A stretch of 64,000 nt of DNA from Faucicola sp902506225 (GCA_902506225.1 LR733345.1:434001-498000); one strand, 5' to 3'. Positions 26,334-35,432 are shown, numbered from the stretch's first letter. Made by a program: numbers and translations. The notes: generated by a model not told the origin, from the sequence alone.

Positions 26334-26519
26334 TTACTGATTGCCCGTAGGCTGTTTGGGGGTTTCGCTATGCAGACGGTCAAGCTGCTCTTGTGGCGCG
26401 GTGGTGAGTTTATCAGAAGTCACTTCGTCCGCATCATTAGGCGTAGTATCGGCAACAAACGTCGCGTCAGGCGCTTTCTTGTCCATTTTATCAATATCTG
26501 TCATAGTAGTGGGTTGCAT
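26334..26519 (-). CDS. Small hydrophilic protein, unknown function
   Basis: A 61-residue ORF starting MQPTTMTDIDKMD. It is acidic, rich in Asp, Thr, Pro and Gln, without hydrophobic segments or Cys; likely disordered. AAAAGGAG lies seven bases before the ATG at 26519, a strong ribosome site, and a terminator follows. It lies 31 bases downstream of the PfpI-family gene, so the two share a transcript. I recognise no family; a stress-related role would only be a guess from its neighbour. Confidence 0.62.
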   Translation of the reverse strand: MQPTTMTDIDKMDKKAPDATFVADTTPNDADEVTSDKLTTAPQEQLDRLHSETPKQPTGNQ

Positions 26520-26550
26520 GGCAATCTCCTTTTCTTATGCTTATTCAAGC

Positions 26551-27075
26551 TTATTTAGTCAGTGCTTGGTCAATGGCTTCAGCAAAATCTGGAATATCTT
26601 CAGGTTGACGACTGGTAATCAAATTACCATCTATCACCACTGATTTGTCTTCAAACTGCGCACCTGCATTTTTTAGGTCAACAGCAATGGTTTTATAAGC
26701 GGTTAATTTTTTACCACGAGCAATTTCGGTATCTGCAAAAATCCACGGGGCATGACAAATCGCTGCGACAGGTTTACCCGCATTCATGAATGCTTTTACC
26801 ATCGCTTGTGCATCGGTATTTGCCCGCAACACATCCGCATTGGCACCGCCACCTGGCAATACAATGGCATCATAATCGGCTGCGTTGGCTTCACCAATCA
26901 ATAAATCAGCGGTAAAGGTGTCAGCAGGGTCAGTATGATTAAGCCCGCGCACTTGTTTTTGGGGTTGTGTGGTGATTAACGTGGTTTGGTGACCTTTAGC
27001 TTCAAGGAGGTCATTGGTTTGGGTATATTCAACTTGTTCAAAGTCGGTATCAAGTAAAATAGCAATCTTAGCCAT
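26551..27075 (-). CDS. PfpI/DJ-1 family protein (YhbO-like)
   Basis: A 174-residue member of the class I glutamine amidotransferase-like DJ-1/PfpI superfamily. The nucleophile elbow is AAICHAPW (Cys near residue 104, followed by His), with the PfpI features GGGANADVLR and the C-terminal LITSRQPEDIPDF. Relatives are stress-induced; claims of protease or protein deglycase activity exist for the family, so I keep the name general. ATG 27075 starts MAKIAILLDTDFEQVEY. It lies in the gap between truB and rpsO, which are adjacent in enterobacteria. Confidence 0.92.
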   Translation of the reverse strand: MAKIAILLDTDFEQVEYTQTNDLLEAKGHQTTLITTQPQKQVRGLNHTDPADTFTADLLIGEANAADYDAIVLPGGGANADVLRANTDAQAMVKAFMNAGKPVAAICHAPWIFADTEIARGKKLTAYKTIAVDLKNAGAQFEDKSVVIDGNLITSRQPEDIPDFAEAIDQALTK

Positions 27076-27469
27076 GGTAATTATCCTATTATTTCATTAT
27101 TTAAGTTAAAGATAGTTAAAAAAAAATTGTTGTTGTTATTGATTCGTCTTTTGTAAATTGGGCGCTTTATTTTGAGATTATTATTTGATTTTTCTATTTG
27201 ATTTTTATTTTATTAATAATATTTCTATTAATTGTAGAAAGTTATCTAAATAAACCGCTGTTTGTTCTTTATTAGCAAAGCTTGCTAAGCAAAGAACCAA
27301 ATAAATCAACACCACTAAGAATAAAGAAATCGCCGGATAAAAACTGCTAGCAAAGCGTCACGTTTTGTATCAATGCATAAAAAACGTACTCGCTTTGTGA
27401 CATCACACCGCTCAGTGAGCAAATTATGTGAATACAGCAAAAAATTAGCAAGATGATAAGTTTACTGAC
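27076..27469. other. truB-pfpI intergenic region with two large inverted repeats
   Basis: About 390 bases, no ORF. GTTCTTT (27264-27270) pairs with AAAGAAC (27291-27297), with an inner TTAGCA/TGCTAA stem. CAAAGCG plus ACGTTTT (27351-27366) pair with AAAACGT plus CGCTTTG (27381-27397). On the minus strand the latter is followed after about seven bases by TTTTT, so it may end the truB transcript. The part next to pfpI is very AT-rich and probably holds its promoter. Confidence 0.55.
27351..27397 (-). terminator. Possible terminator hairpin downstream of truB
   Basis: Two-part stem (CAAAGCG/CGCTTTG and ACGTTTT/AAAACGT, separated by small internal loops), 73 bases after the truB stop. The T run starts a few bases after the stem on the minus strand, so it is not a classic terminator. 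Confidence 0.4.
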
Positions 27470-28426
27470 TTACTGTGGCTGGTTTAAATTAACTAGCTTC
27501 AGCGGTTGTAAACGACCATTGGGTTCAAGTAGCCCTGTACCCAAAAATTGCTGATGGTCGTCAAACAAGCGAAACGTTTGATTGGCGGTTAAGATAAGCT
27601 GCTGAGTTAACATCGTCGTTTTGACATTTAAGCGTTGACCTTGCCGGATGCGCTTTGATTGGCTATCGTCTAATACTAAGCTTGGTAGTGAGTGAACGCA
27701 GGCATCCACCGCTAATAGCTTATCAAGCCGCGCTGCAATATCGAGCGCGGCAAAATCGGCTAAGGTGATGGCATCGGCAATTTCAAAATCACCCGTCTGT
27801 GTACGCCTAAGCGCTGTCAGATGTCCTACTGTGCCCAGTGCTTTGGCAATATCTTCAGCCAGCACGCGCACATAAGTTCCTTTGGAGCAAGTGACGGTTA
27901 ATTGCAATTGTTGAGCGGATAGGGGAGTAAGTGACAGCTCATAAATGGTGAGAGGACGTGCTGCTCGCTCCACTTCAATACCTTCACGCGCCAGTTCATA
28001 CAGTTTTTTGCCGTCTTTTTTGAGCGCGGAGTACATGGGCGGAACCTGCATTATCTCACCCAAAAATTGCTCAGTGACGCTTTGTAACATTGCTTGTGTC
28101 ACATTTGGTACAGGGATAGTGGCAATTATCTGACCTTCAGCATCCCCTGTATCGGTTTGCTCGCCGAGTTTGATAATGGCTTGGTAAGACTTGATGGCAT
28201 CGAGTTGATAATGGCTAAACTTGGTTGCCTCTCCCAGACAAATCGGCAGCAACCCTGTTGCCATTGGGTCAAGAGTACCGGTATGACCCGCTTTTTTACT
28301 GTCGTGCACATCAGATTTGAGCAAGTATTTGACTTTTGATACCACTTGCTGGGAGGTCATCCCTTGCGGTTTATCAATCAGTAAGACGCCAGAGACGATG
28401 GATTTTGTTTTTGGTTGGGTCATCAT
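27470..28426 (-). CDS. truB: tRNA pseudouridine(55) synthase TruB
   Basis: Makes the universal pseudouridine 55 in the T loop of tRNAs. The 318-residue product has the signature AGHTGTLDPMATGLLPICLGEATK, whose Asp is catalytic, GVLLIDKPQGMTSQ at the N-terminus, and the CSKGTYVRVLAEDIA motif; a PUA-like C-terminal domain follows. It starts at ATG 28426, 20 bases after the DUF4105 gene, so they are probably co-transcribed. rbfA-truB is interrupted here by that gene. Confidence 0.96.
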   Translation of the reverse strand: MMTQPKTKSIVSGVLLIDKPQGMTSQQVVSKVKYLLKSDVHDSKKAGHTGTLDPMATGLLPICLGEATKFSHYQLDAIKSYQAIIKLGEQTDTGDAEGQIIATIPVPNVTQAMLQSVTEQFLGEIMQVPPMYSALKKDGKKLYELAREGIEVERAARPLTIYELSLTPLSAQQLQLTVTCSKGTYVRVLAEDIAKALGTVGHLTALRRTQTGDFEIADAITLADFAALDIAARLDKLLAVDACVHSLPSLVLDDSQSKRIRQGQRLNVKTTMLTQQLILTANQTFRLFDDHQQFLGTGLLEPNGRLQPLKLVNLNQPQ

Positions 28427-28446
28427 GTTATGGATTTATCAATTCA

Positions 28447-29463
28447 CTAAAAGTCGGTTCGAATCAGCCGCGAGTAATCTGCTGCGCTAATAGGGTGGTT
28501 GACAGAATACGGCTTTGATTTAGGGTTAATGTGTGCCCGTTGTTGCCACTGTTGCAAGCTATAGCGGTTATCAATCAATTGCTGGTCATACAGATAACTG
28601 GGAATATAGCCTGATAACAAGATACGATAATCAAATGGCAAAGGTTCGATATCGTCAATCAGCTCATAAATTGCCGTGGTACAGTTATTTACCAATGAAT
28701 TATACCATGTCGGCTGCGTTTTTAAGGACTTGGCTTTTGCTAGGTACGCAAGCAGCAGCGCTTGAATATGGTGTTTTGGCATATTGATGGGATAAATATA
28801 AACATCTTCATGACGGATATTACTACGGGTATAAATAATATCTTTTTCATCGGCAGCGATAATCACCAATTCAAACTTGCGAAAAAATCCACCCAGCGTA
28901 CTAAACTGTTCATTGACTTCTTTGCGAATCTCGATGGATAACGCAAGCTGCTTGCCATCACTAAACCCAAAACTCACTAGCGTATGGGCAATGGCATCGC
29001 CCATCCAATAGGAGGCGATAAAATCAACCGTTTGCAGTTTTGCCAAGTCGTATTGCCTAGTTTCCCAGCGCGGCTGAAAATGGGTTTTATCTTGCCAATC
29101 AAAATTTCTAACATTGCTAATGGTGAGTGTGTTGCCATCACGGTCAAGCCGATAGTCTAACATTTGGGCAACTTCGGGGTTCCAATCACGCTCATTGCTA
29201 GCTGACATCGAAAAAAAACTGGCAATGGCAATCGCCACCACCGCACAAAAAATCAATAATAAAGACTGGTGAGAAAGTAGGGATGAAAATAGGGTCGGTT
29301 TGATGATACTGACCAAAACAGCAAGGGTGAAAAATACCCATACACTAATCAGTGCCAGACTGACATATCTGCCTAAGGGCTGATGCGTCCACACAAACAC
29401 CCCGACCCACAGACTTGAGAGAATAATGACGATAAACTTAATGATACCCCAAAGTAACTGCAT
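28447..29463 (-). CDS. DUF4105 (Lnb-like N-terminal domain) membrane protein
   Basis: A 338-residue inner membrane protein: three hydrophobic segments at about 5-25, 32-55 and 65-86, then a large domain facing the periplasm. Domain motifs: ERDWNPEVA, a conserved His in AHTLVSFGF, the Glu-Arg pair in LSIEIRKE, and NNCTTAIYEL with the conserved Cys. This is the DUF4105 pattern, an NlpC/P60-like fold present in Lnb, the enzyme that acylates lipoprotein N-termini in some Firmicutes through Cys and His. A lipoprotein or lipid transacylase role is therefore possible but unproven here. AGGGATG precedes ATG 29463. It sits between rbfA (58 bases) and truB (20 bases). Confidence 0.82.
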   Translation of the reverse strand: MQLLWGIIKFIVIILSSLWVGVFVWTHQPLGRYVSLALISVWVFFTLAVLVSIIKPTLFSSLLSHQSLLLIFCAVVAIAIASFFSMSASNERDWNPEVAQMLDYRLDRDGNTLTISNVRNFDWQDKTHFQPRWETRQYDLAKLQTVDFIASYWMGDAIAHTLVSFGFSDGKQLALSIEIRKEVNEQFSTLGGFFRKFELVIIAADEKDIIYTRSNIRHEDVYIYPINMPKHHIQALLLAYLAKAKSLKTQPTWYNSLVNNCTTAIYELIDDIEPLPFDYRILLSGYIPSYLYDQQLIDNRYSLQQWQQRAHINPKSKPYSVNHPISAADYSRLIRTDF

Positions 29464-29521
29464 TCAACATCCCTGTTAATGACTCAAAGTGACAAAAAAG
29501 CTTATCATAGCCTACAACGCA

Positions 29522-29911
29522 TCAGTCGTCTGATGGCTGACCTTCGCTACTTTGTACCGCTTTAGAAATCAGGTTCATCATATAGTTAGCGTTAGCGGTC
29601 ACTTCATCATAGTGAAAGCGCAGACGCGGCGTAGTGCGAGTTTTTAGCAAATGACTGAGCTCAGTACGCAGAAAACCTGATGCTTTGTTCAGCACTTCTA
29701 AGCTTTCGGTATGATAATCTTTTGCCATGGCATCATCCATCGACTTTTCCATGATGGTGACATAGATATCAGCATAACCCAAATCTGGGCTGATTTTGAC
29801 ACTAGAAATGGTTACAAACCCAGTCAAGCGTGGGTCGTTAATCTCGTCACGAATCAAAACCGCTAGGTCGCGCTGAATTTGATCGGCTAGACGTTGTAAA
29901 CGTTGATTCAT
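29522..29911 (-). CDS. rbfA: 30S ribosome-binding factor RbfA
   Basis: Late 30S maturation factor that binds near helix 1 of 16S rRNA; needed for cold adaptation. The 129-residue product has the KH-like fold with QRLADQIQRDLAVLIRDEINDPRLTGFVTIS and LRTELSHLLKTRTTPRLRFHYD. AAAGGAT precedes ATG 29911. It follows infB after 105 bases, with a terminator-like hairpin in between. Confidence 0.96.
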   Translation of the reverse strand: MNQRLQRLADQIQRDLAVLIRDEINDPRLTGFVTISSVKISPDLGYADIYVTIMEKSMDDAMAKDYHTESLEVLNKASGFLRTELSHLLKTRTTPRLRFHYDEVTANANYMMNLISKAVQSSEGQPSDD

Positions 29912-29930
29912 TGGTAATCCTTTTTATAGT

Positions 29931-29965
29931 AAAAAAAGGTCTAATTAACCTAGATTAATTAGACC
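29931..29965 (-). terminator. Intra-cluster terminator/attenuator between infB and rbfA
   Basis: On the minus strand: GGTCTAATTA, loop of eight bases, TAATTAGACC and seven T. A 10-base perfect stem with a T run is a full terminator, yet it ends only about 20 bases before the rbfA start. It may lower rbfA/truB output relative to infB. Confidence 0.85.
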
Positions 29966-30016
29966 ACTGGAAAGGTTGCTAATAGCAAGCTGGCAGTATT
30001 AGGTTGTCAGCTTAAC

Positions 30017-32746
30017 TTATAAGGTACGTTTGACTTCATGAATTTCGAAGACTTCAATCTTATCGCCTTCTTTTACTTCATAACCTTTTACCGCTAGACC
30101 ACACTCCATACCAGCGCGCACCTCATTAACATCCTCTTTAAAGCGACGTAATGATTGTAATTGACCGGTGAAAATAACTTGGTCATCACGCAATACCCGA
30201 ATTGGCTTGTTACGGATAATATTACCTTCTGTCACCATACAACCGGCTGCATAACCAAAGCGACTAGAATGGAACACTTCACGTACTTCTGCGATACCCA
30301 AGATTTGCTCACGATGTTCTGGCGCAAGTAAACCGCTCATCGCTGCCTTCACATCATCAATTAAGCCATAGATAACACTATAGTAGCGAATATCTAAGCC
30401 TGCTTCATCCGCTTTGCGTTTGGCAGCGGTATCAGCCCGAACGTTGAAGCCTAATAACACCGCTTCACTTGATTCGGCGAGTACCACATCCGATTCGGTG
30501 ATTGGACCGACACCCGATGAGATAACTTTGACTTTAACTTCATCGGTAGATAATTCATCAAGCGCGGTTAACAAGGCTTCTAGTGAGCCTCGAACGTCAG
30601 TTTTAAGAATCAAATTAACGGAAGGCAGTTTGGCATCGCTCATTTGGTCAAACAAGTTTTCTAAGCGTGATTTGGCTTGACGTTCAAGCACTTTTTCACG
30701 CTCACGAACCGTGCGATATTCTGCAACTTCGCGCGCACGTTTCTCATCTGAAACCACCATAAACTCGCTACCAGCCGCTGGCGTATCAGGCAGACCTAAG
30801 ATTTCAACAGGAATCGAAGGACCCGCTGAGGTAATTTTTTGACCGTTTTCATCGGTCATAGCACGGACGCGACCATAATATTCACCAGCAAGTACCAAGT
30901 CACCTTGATTTAAAGTACCTTGTTTGACCAGCAAGCTAACCACGGCACCGCGACCTTTTTCAAGACGTGATTCAATCACCACACCTTGCGCTGCACCGTC
31001 AGTAGCGACTTCAAGTTCCATCACTTCTGCTTGTAGGTTAATCACTTCAAGCAATTCATCGATACCTTGACCTGTTAACGCAGAGACTTTGACTACCGGT
31101 GTGTCACCGCCCCATTCTTCAGGAACGACTTGTTTGGTGGTCAGTTCGTTGAGCACGCGGTCTGGATCGGCACTGTCTTTATCCATCTTGTTGATAGCCA
31201 CGATAATCGGGGTACCTGCGGCACGCGCATGGTCAATCGCTTCAGCCGTCTGCGGCATCATACCGTCATCGGCTGCGACCACTAACACCACGATATCCGT
31301 CGCTTTGGCACCGCGAGAACGCATCGCAGTAAATGCGGCGTGACCTGGGGTATCTAAGAAAGTAATAACGCCTTGGTCAGTCTGCACATGATAAGCACCG
31401 ATATGCTGCGTAATACCACCTGCTTCGCCCGATGCCACTTTACTAGAACGGATCTTATCAAGCAGGGACGTTTTACCGTGGTCAACGTGACCCATGATGG
31501 TAACCACAGGCGGACGCGCTTGGACGTTGCTACTTTTCTCGCCAACCGCCTCACGTAGTGAGTCTTCAACTTGCGTTGAACTCACAAGCACTGGGTTATG
31601 ACCCATTTCTTCAACAAGTAGGGCAGCGGTCTCTTGGTCGATGGATTCGTTTTCACGGACCAACTCGCCCATTTTCATTAACATTTTGACGACTTCGCGT
31701 ACTTTGATTGCCATTTTTTGGGCAAGTTCAGATACCACGATGGTCTCACCGATTTCAACGTTATGCACGATTTTCTCAACCGGTTTTTCAAATTTGTGTT
31801 TATTGGCTTGCGATGATTTTAAGCCGCGACCACGGTTTTTAATCTCTTGCTCACCCTCATCACCACGGCGACGACGACGGTTTTTATTTGCAGTGCTTGC
31901 GGTTCCGCGTTTGATTTCACGGCGTTCTTGTTCAAATGAATCTTCAAGCGCTGCGCCCACCAAACCTTCTGCCAATGGTTCATCTTTTTTGACAACCATC
32001 GTAGTTTCAGTATCAGTTTCGCTGTATTTACTTGCCATTTGACGCATTTGCTCAAGGGTACGCTGCTGAGCTTCTTCAGCGGCTTTACGGCGATTTTCGG
32101 ATTCGATTTGACGTAAGCGTTCTTCTTCTGCTTCACGCGCTTTGCGTTCACTATCCGATTCTTTTTTCGGCGTAGGTTTTTTGTCAGCTTTTTTGACTTC
32201 GATTGCAGCGGTTTTATTGCCTTTTTTCACTACCACACTGGTGGTTGTGTGCTCTTTGGCAGCTTGACTACCGCCACCTAAGTTAGCACGCATTGCCGCA
32301 AGGGTAGCTTGCTGGCGCGCTTCAGCGGCTTGTTTGGCTTTGTCTTTTTCAGCTTGTTCTTGGGCTGCTTTTTCTTTTGCCAAACGCGCTTTTTCTTCGG
32401 CGTCTTTAGACGCTGCTTCACGAGAGGCTAGCTCTTCAGCAATTTTATTGGGATTTGGCTTATCAAATACCATTTTTTTGCGTACTTCAACATTGACACT
32501 TTTGGCTTTACCAGAAGTGCCTGTCACCCGTGCAGTAGAAGTAGTTTTGCTTTTTAAGCTAATGCGAGGTTTATCATTTTGACCATGACTTTGTTGTAAA
32601 AAGCTGACCAGTTTTTGTTGTTCGCTATCGGTGACGATGTCATTGTCACCGCGCGCAGACAGCCCTGCCTTGACCAGTTGATTATTAATTGCTTCAACGG
32701 TCTTTGTGGTCATTGCTGCAAGTTCTTTTACGGTTTTATCTGCCAT
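30017..32746 (-). CDS. infB: Translation initiation factor IF-2
   Basis: GTPase that brings initiator tRNA to the 30S P site and promotes subunit joining. The 909 residues include an N-terminal IF2 subdomain (about 1-52), a long Lys/Glu/Ala-rich region (about 100-320), a second IF2_N domain (about 328-380), the G domain (about 410-575) with GHVDHGKTSLLD, DTPGHAAF and NKMDK, and domains II-IV ending in EGDKIEVFEIHEVKRTL. AAGGTG precedes ATG 32746. It follows nusA by 13 bases. Confidence 0.97.
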   Translation of the reverse strand: MADKTVKELAAMTTKTVEAINNQLVKAGLSARGDNDIVTDSEQQKLVSFLQQSHGQNDKPRISLKSKTTSTARVTGTSGKAKSVNVEVRKKMVFDKPNPNKIAEELASREAASKDAEEKARLAKEKAAQEQAEKDKAKQAAEARQQATLAAMRANLGGGSQAAKEHTTTSVVVKKGNKTAAIEVKKADKKPTPKKESDSERKAREAEEERLRQIESENRRKAAEEAQQRTLEQMRQMASKYSETDTETTMVVKKDEPLAEGLVGAALEDSFEQERREIKRGTASTANKNRRRRRGDEGEQEIKNRGRGLKSSQANKHKFEKPVEKIVHNVEIGETIVVSELAQKMAIKVREVVKMLMKMGELVRENESIDQETAALLVEEMGHNPVLVSSTQVEDSLREAVGEKSSNVQARPPVVTIMGHVDHGKTSLLDKIRSSKVASGEAGGITQHIGAYHVQTDQGVITFLDTPGHAAFTAMRSRGAKATDIVVLVVAADDGMMPQTAEAIDHARAAGTPIIVAINKMDKDSADPDRVLNELTTKQVVPEEWGGDTPVVKVSALTGQGIDELLEVINLQAEVMELEVATDGAAQGVVIESRLEKGRGAVVSLLVKQGTLNQGDLVLAGEYYGRVRAMTDENGQKITSAGPSIPVEILGLPDTPAAGSEFMVVSDEKRAREVAEYRTVREREKVLERQAKSRLENLFDQMSDAKLPSVNLILKTDVRGSLEALLTALDELSTDEVKVKVISSGVGPITESDVVLAESSEAVLLGFNVRADTAAKRKADEAGLDIRYYSVIYGLIDDVKAAMSGLLAPEHREQILGIAEVREVFHSSRFGYAAGCMVTEGNIIRNKPIRVLRDDQVIFTGQLQSLRRFKEDVNEVRAGMECGLAVKGYEVKEGDKIEVFEIHEVKRTL

Positions 32747-32759
32747 TCATACACCTTTT

Positions 32760-34241
32760 TTAATTAAACCATGATTCACGGGCTTTCATAATAAGCTCAC
32801 CTGCGGTCTTTTCATCAAGACCTTCGATATCTTGGATATCAAAGATGGCTTGTTCGGCAAGGTCGTCGACGGTGATGACATCACGTTCGGCAAGCTTGTA
32901 GGCCCATGCTTGAGTCATGCCTTCAAGGTTTAGAAGCTCTTGGCTTGGCTCTTTAATATTTTGTTGTTTGACCAATTCATCAGCAATCACCGCTTCTTTG
33001 GCACGTTCTTGGATTGCGTCGATGGCGTCATCATCTAGCCCATCGATGTCGTAGAAAGTCTCAGCAGGGACATACGCAACTTCTTCAAGTGAGGTAAATC
33101 CAATATCTACCAAGGCTTGTGCCAAATCTTCATCGACTTCAAGACGTGTGTAGAATAGGTCGCGATACACTTTGGTTTCTGATTCTTGTTGAGCATTGTA
33201 CTCGTCTTCGAGCATCATGTTAAGACGATAGCCTGTTAATTCTGATGCAAGACGCACGTTTTGACCTTGTGAGCCAATCGCACGGGCCAACTGATCGTTA
33301 GTGGCAAAGATGATATCTGCAGTTTTGGTATCTTCATCAAGAATAATACGATCAACATCCGCAGGTTCCAATGCGCTGATAATGTATTGCACTGCATCAT
33401 CCGACCATACCACGACGTCGATACGCTCGCCTTCAAGCTCTTGTTGCACGGCTTGGATACGGGTACCACGCATACCAATACAAGCACCAACAGGGTCGAT
33501 ACGATGGTCATTGGTTTTGACTGAAATCTTAGCACGTAAGCCAGGTTGACGCGCGACATCACGAATTTCAATGATTTGCTCAGCAATTTCTGGTACTTCT
33601 TTTTGCATCAGTGCCGTTAGCATTTGTGGTGAGGTACGAGACAATACGAGCTGAGCACCGCGGTTATCACGATTGACTTGCTCTAAAATCGCATTGATAC
33701 GACCTTTGATGCGTAACTGCTCACGCGGCAACATTTTATCGCGGGGTAAATATCCTTCGACATTATCGCCCAAATCAATGATGTAACCATCGCGCGCCGG
33801 TTTTTTGACTTCACCCGTAATCATCTCGCCGATACGATGTTCAAACGCATCTGCCACCAGTGAGCGTTCAGCTTCACGGATTTTTTGAATGATGACTTGT
33901 TTGGCTTGGGTAGCGGCAATACGGCCAAACTCAATGGATTCGATTTGTTCTTCTTTGACGTCGCCGATTTTCCACTCGTTTTCATCCAAATCGCTAATCG
34001 CTAGCTGACAGGCAGGCATTTCATGATCTTCATCTGCCACTACTGTCCAATAGCGGTAAGTGTCATAGTCGCCCGTTTTGCGATTGATATGCACGCGCAC
34101 GGCAACTTCAGGCTGCTCACTATAAACTTTCTTTTTGGTCGATACCACCAATGCTTGCTCAATCGCTTCAAAAATATCTTCAGGATTTAAGCCTTTTTCA
34201 TTACTGACGGTTTCAACGACCGTTAAAATTTCTCGATTCAT
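32760..34241 (-). CDS. nusA: Transcription termination/antitermination factor NusA
   Basis: RNA polymerase-binding factor that modulates pausing, termination and antitermination. The 493 residues contain the N-terminal polymerase-binding domain (1-130), an S1 domain (about 135-200; VEGYLPRDKMLPRE), two KH domains (about 225-350; VGACIGMRGTRIQAV and AIGSQGQNVRLASELTGY) and two acidic C-terminal repeats (about 360-490) as in gammaproteobacteria. The ribosome site AGGTGAT precedes ATG 34241. It lies 117 bases after rimP and 13 before infB. Confidence 0.97.
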   Translation of the reverse strand: MNREILTVVETVSNEKGLNPEDIFEAIEQALVVSTKKKVYSEQPEVAVRVHINRKTGDYDTYRYWTVVADEDHEMPACQLAISDLDENEWKIGDVKEEQIESIEFGRIAATQAKQVIIQKIREAERSLVADAFEHRIGEMITGEVKKPARDGYIIDLGDNVEGYLPRDKMLPREQLRIKGRINAILEQVNRDNRGAQLVLSRTSPQMLTALMQKEVPEIAEQIIEIRDVARQPGLRAKISVKTNDHRIDPVGACIGMRGTRIQAVQQELEGERIDVVVWSDDAVQYIISALEPADVDRIILDEDTKTADIIFATNDQLARAIGSQGQNVRLASELTGYRLNMMLEDEYNAQQESETKVYRDLFYTRLEVDEDLAQALVDIGFTSLEEVAYVPAETFYDIDGLDDDAIDAIQERAKEAVIADELVKQQNIKEPSQELLNLEGMTQAWAYKLAERDVITVDDLAEQAIFDIQDIEGLDEKTAGELIMKARESWFN

Positions 34242-34358
34242 GTAATCACCTATAATTTAAGTCATTCTAGACTTTATTCTTTAAAATCTTGCTTTTAGCT
34301 AGAAAAAAGTTAGCTAGAAGACATAGCGTAAAAAAGGCGTTAACCCCAAATTTAAAAG

Positions 34359-34868
34359 CTAAAATTGGTAGACCAAATTGGCTTTATCAATATTATCAAG
34401 CTCGATGGCTAAAAGTTGGTCATTGACTTGATCGTTTTCGTTTTTGACCGTCAACTGGCGCTCGTCAATATTGACCAATTCGCCTGTGACTTTACGGCGC
34501 TTATCACTACCTTGTCCAATCGCATGAATCAATCGTAAGCTGATGGTTTGCCCCACATAGTCATGCAGCTGCTCAGCAGAAAAAAACGCGCGGTCCAAAC
34601 CAGGTGAAGACACCTCAAGTAGATACTCGCCTGCAATCGGGTCGTGCAAGTCCAACACACCACCGACTTGGTGGGTGACCGCAGCACAGTCTTCAATGGT
34701 GACTTGTTTGCCTTCGGCACGGTCTTCAGGTAGGGCTTCAATATAAATACGAAGAAGAGAGCGTCGACCTTGTGGTACAAATTCAATACCCCACAAGCTC
34801 ACATCACAGGCAGTTACTGCTGGCTCAATGATTTGGGTCAGTTCAGCAACTTTCGTTGATAGTTTCAT
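34359..34868 (-). CDS. rimP: Ribosome maturation factor RimP
   Basis: Early 30S assembly factor. The 169 residues show the two-domain RimP fold: GIEFVPQGRRSLLRIYIE, TIEDCAAVTHQVGGVLD and YLLEVSSPGLDRAFF, the family signature. AAAGGAT precedes ATG 34868. First protein gene of the rimP-nusA-infB unit, directly downstream of the initiator tRNA, as in E. coli metY-rimP. Confidence 0.95.
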   Translation of the reverse strand: MKLSTKVAELTQIIEPAVTACDVSLWGIEFVPQGRRSLLRIYIEALPEDRAEGKQVTIEDCAAVTHQVGGVLDLHDPIAGEYLLEVSSPGLDRAFFSAEQLHDYVGQTISLRLIHAIGQGSDKRRKVTGELVNIDERQLTVKNENDQVNDQLLAIELDNIDKANLVYQF

Positions 34869-34994
34869 GATATCCTTTAGAGTTGATTATTAACATCTTT
34901 GTTGATTTTAAAAGCTGATTTTAAAAATTGGCAAGTTACTAAAACGCAACCGCTAATTTAGCAAAACTTAAGTTTTTTCGAAACCAACAGATAC

Positions 34995-35025
34995 AAAAAA
35001 ACCCACAAACTAATTGGTGGGCTTT
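34995..35025 (-). terminator. Terminator after the initiator tRNA
   Basis: On the minus strand: CCCAC, loop of ten bases, GTGGG and seven T. It lies about 70 bases downstream of the tRNA and before rimP, so tRNA and protein-coding transcripts are at least partly separated. Confidence 0.75.
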
Positions 35026-35093
35026 TAAATCAATAAAAGTGTGTCTAAATTGATTTTTCTAGTAATGATACCAAAGCAATGCTACTAGAAAAG

Positions 35094-35170
<77 letters not shown>

Positions 35171-35238
35171 ACAATTCAGAGAGCGTATTATAGAGTGAGA
35201 TATTAACCTTGTCAACAGTTATTTAAAATTAATTTAGT

Positions 35239-35323
35239 TGGTGCGAATGGAGGGACTCGAACCCTCACACCTTGCGGCACTACCACCTCAAGGTAGCGTG
35301 TCTACCAATTCCACCACAATCGC
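35239..35323 (-). tRNA. tRNA-Leu (anticodon GAG)
   Basis: An 85-base class II tRNA with a long variable arm and encoded CCA. The anticodon loop reads TTGAGGT inside a CTACC/GGTAG stem, giving GAG (reads CUC/CUU). D arm TGGTGGAATTGGTAGACAC and T arm GAGGG TTCGAGT CCCTC are typical of tRNA-Leu. The acceptor stem has a T5-T68 mismatch (GCGATTG against CATTCGC). It lies between secG and the initiator tRNA, as leuU does in E. coli. Confidence 0.95.
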
Positions 35324-35432
35324 AAAAAACCAAACTACTTTAACCAAGCTGTTTTTTTAAATAACAACACTCTAAAATAGACGCTGTATTCTAGGTCAAA
35401 ACTACCAATAACGCAACATTTTTTTTAATAAC

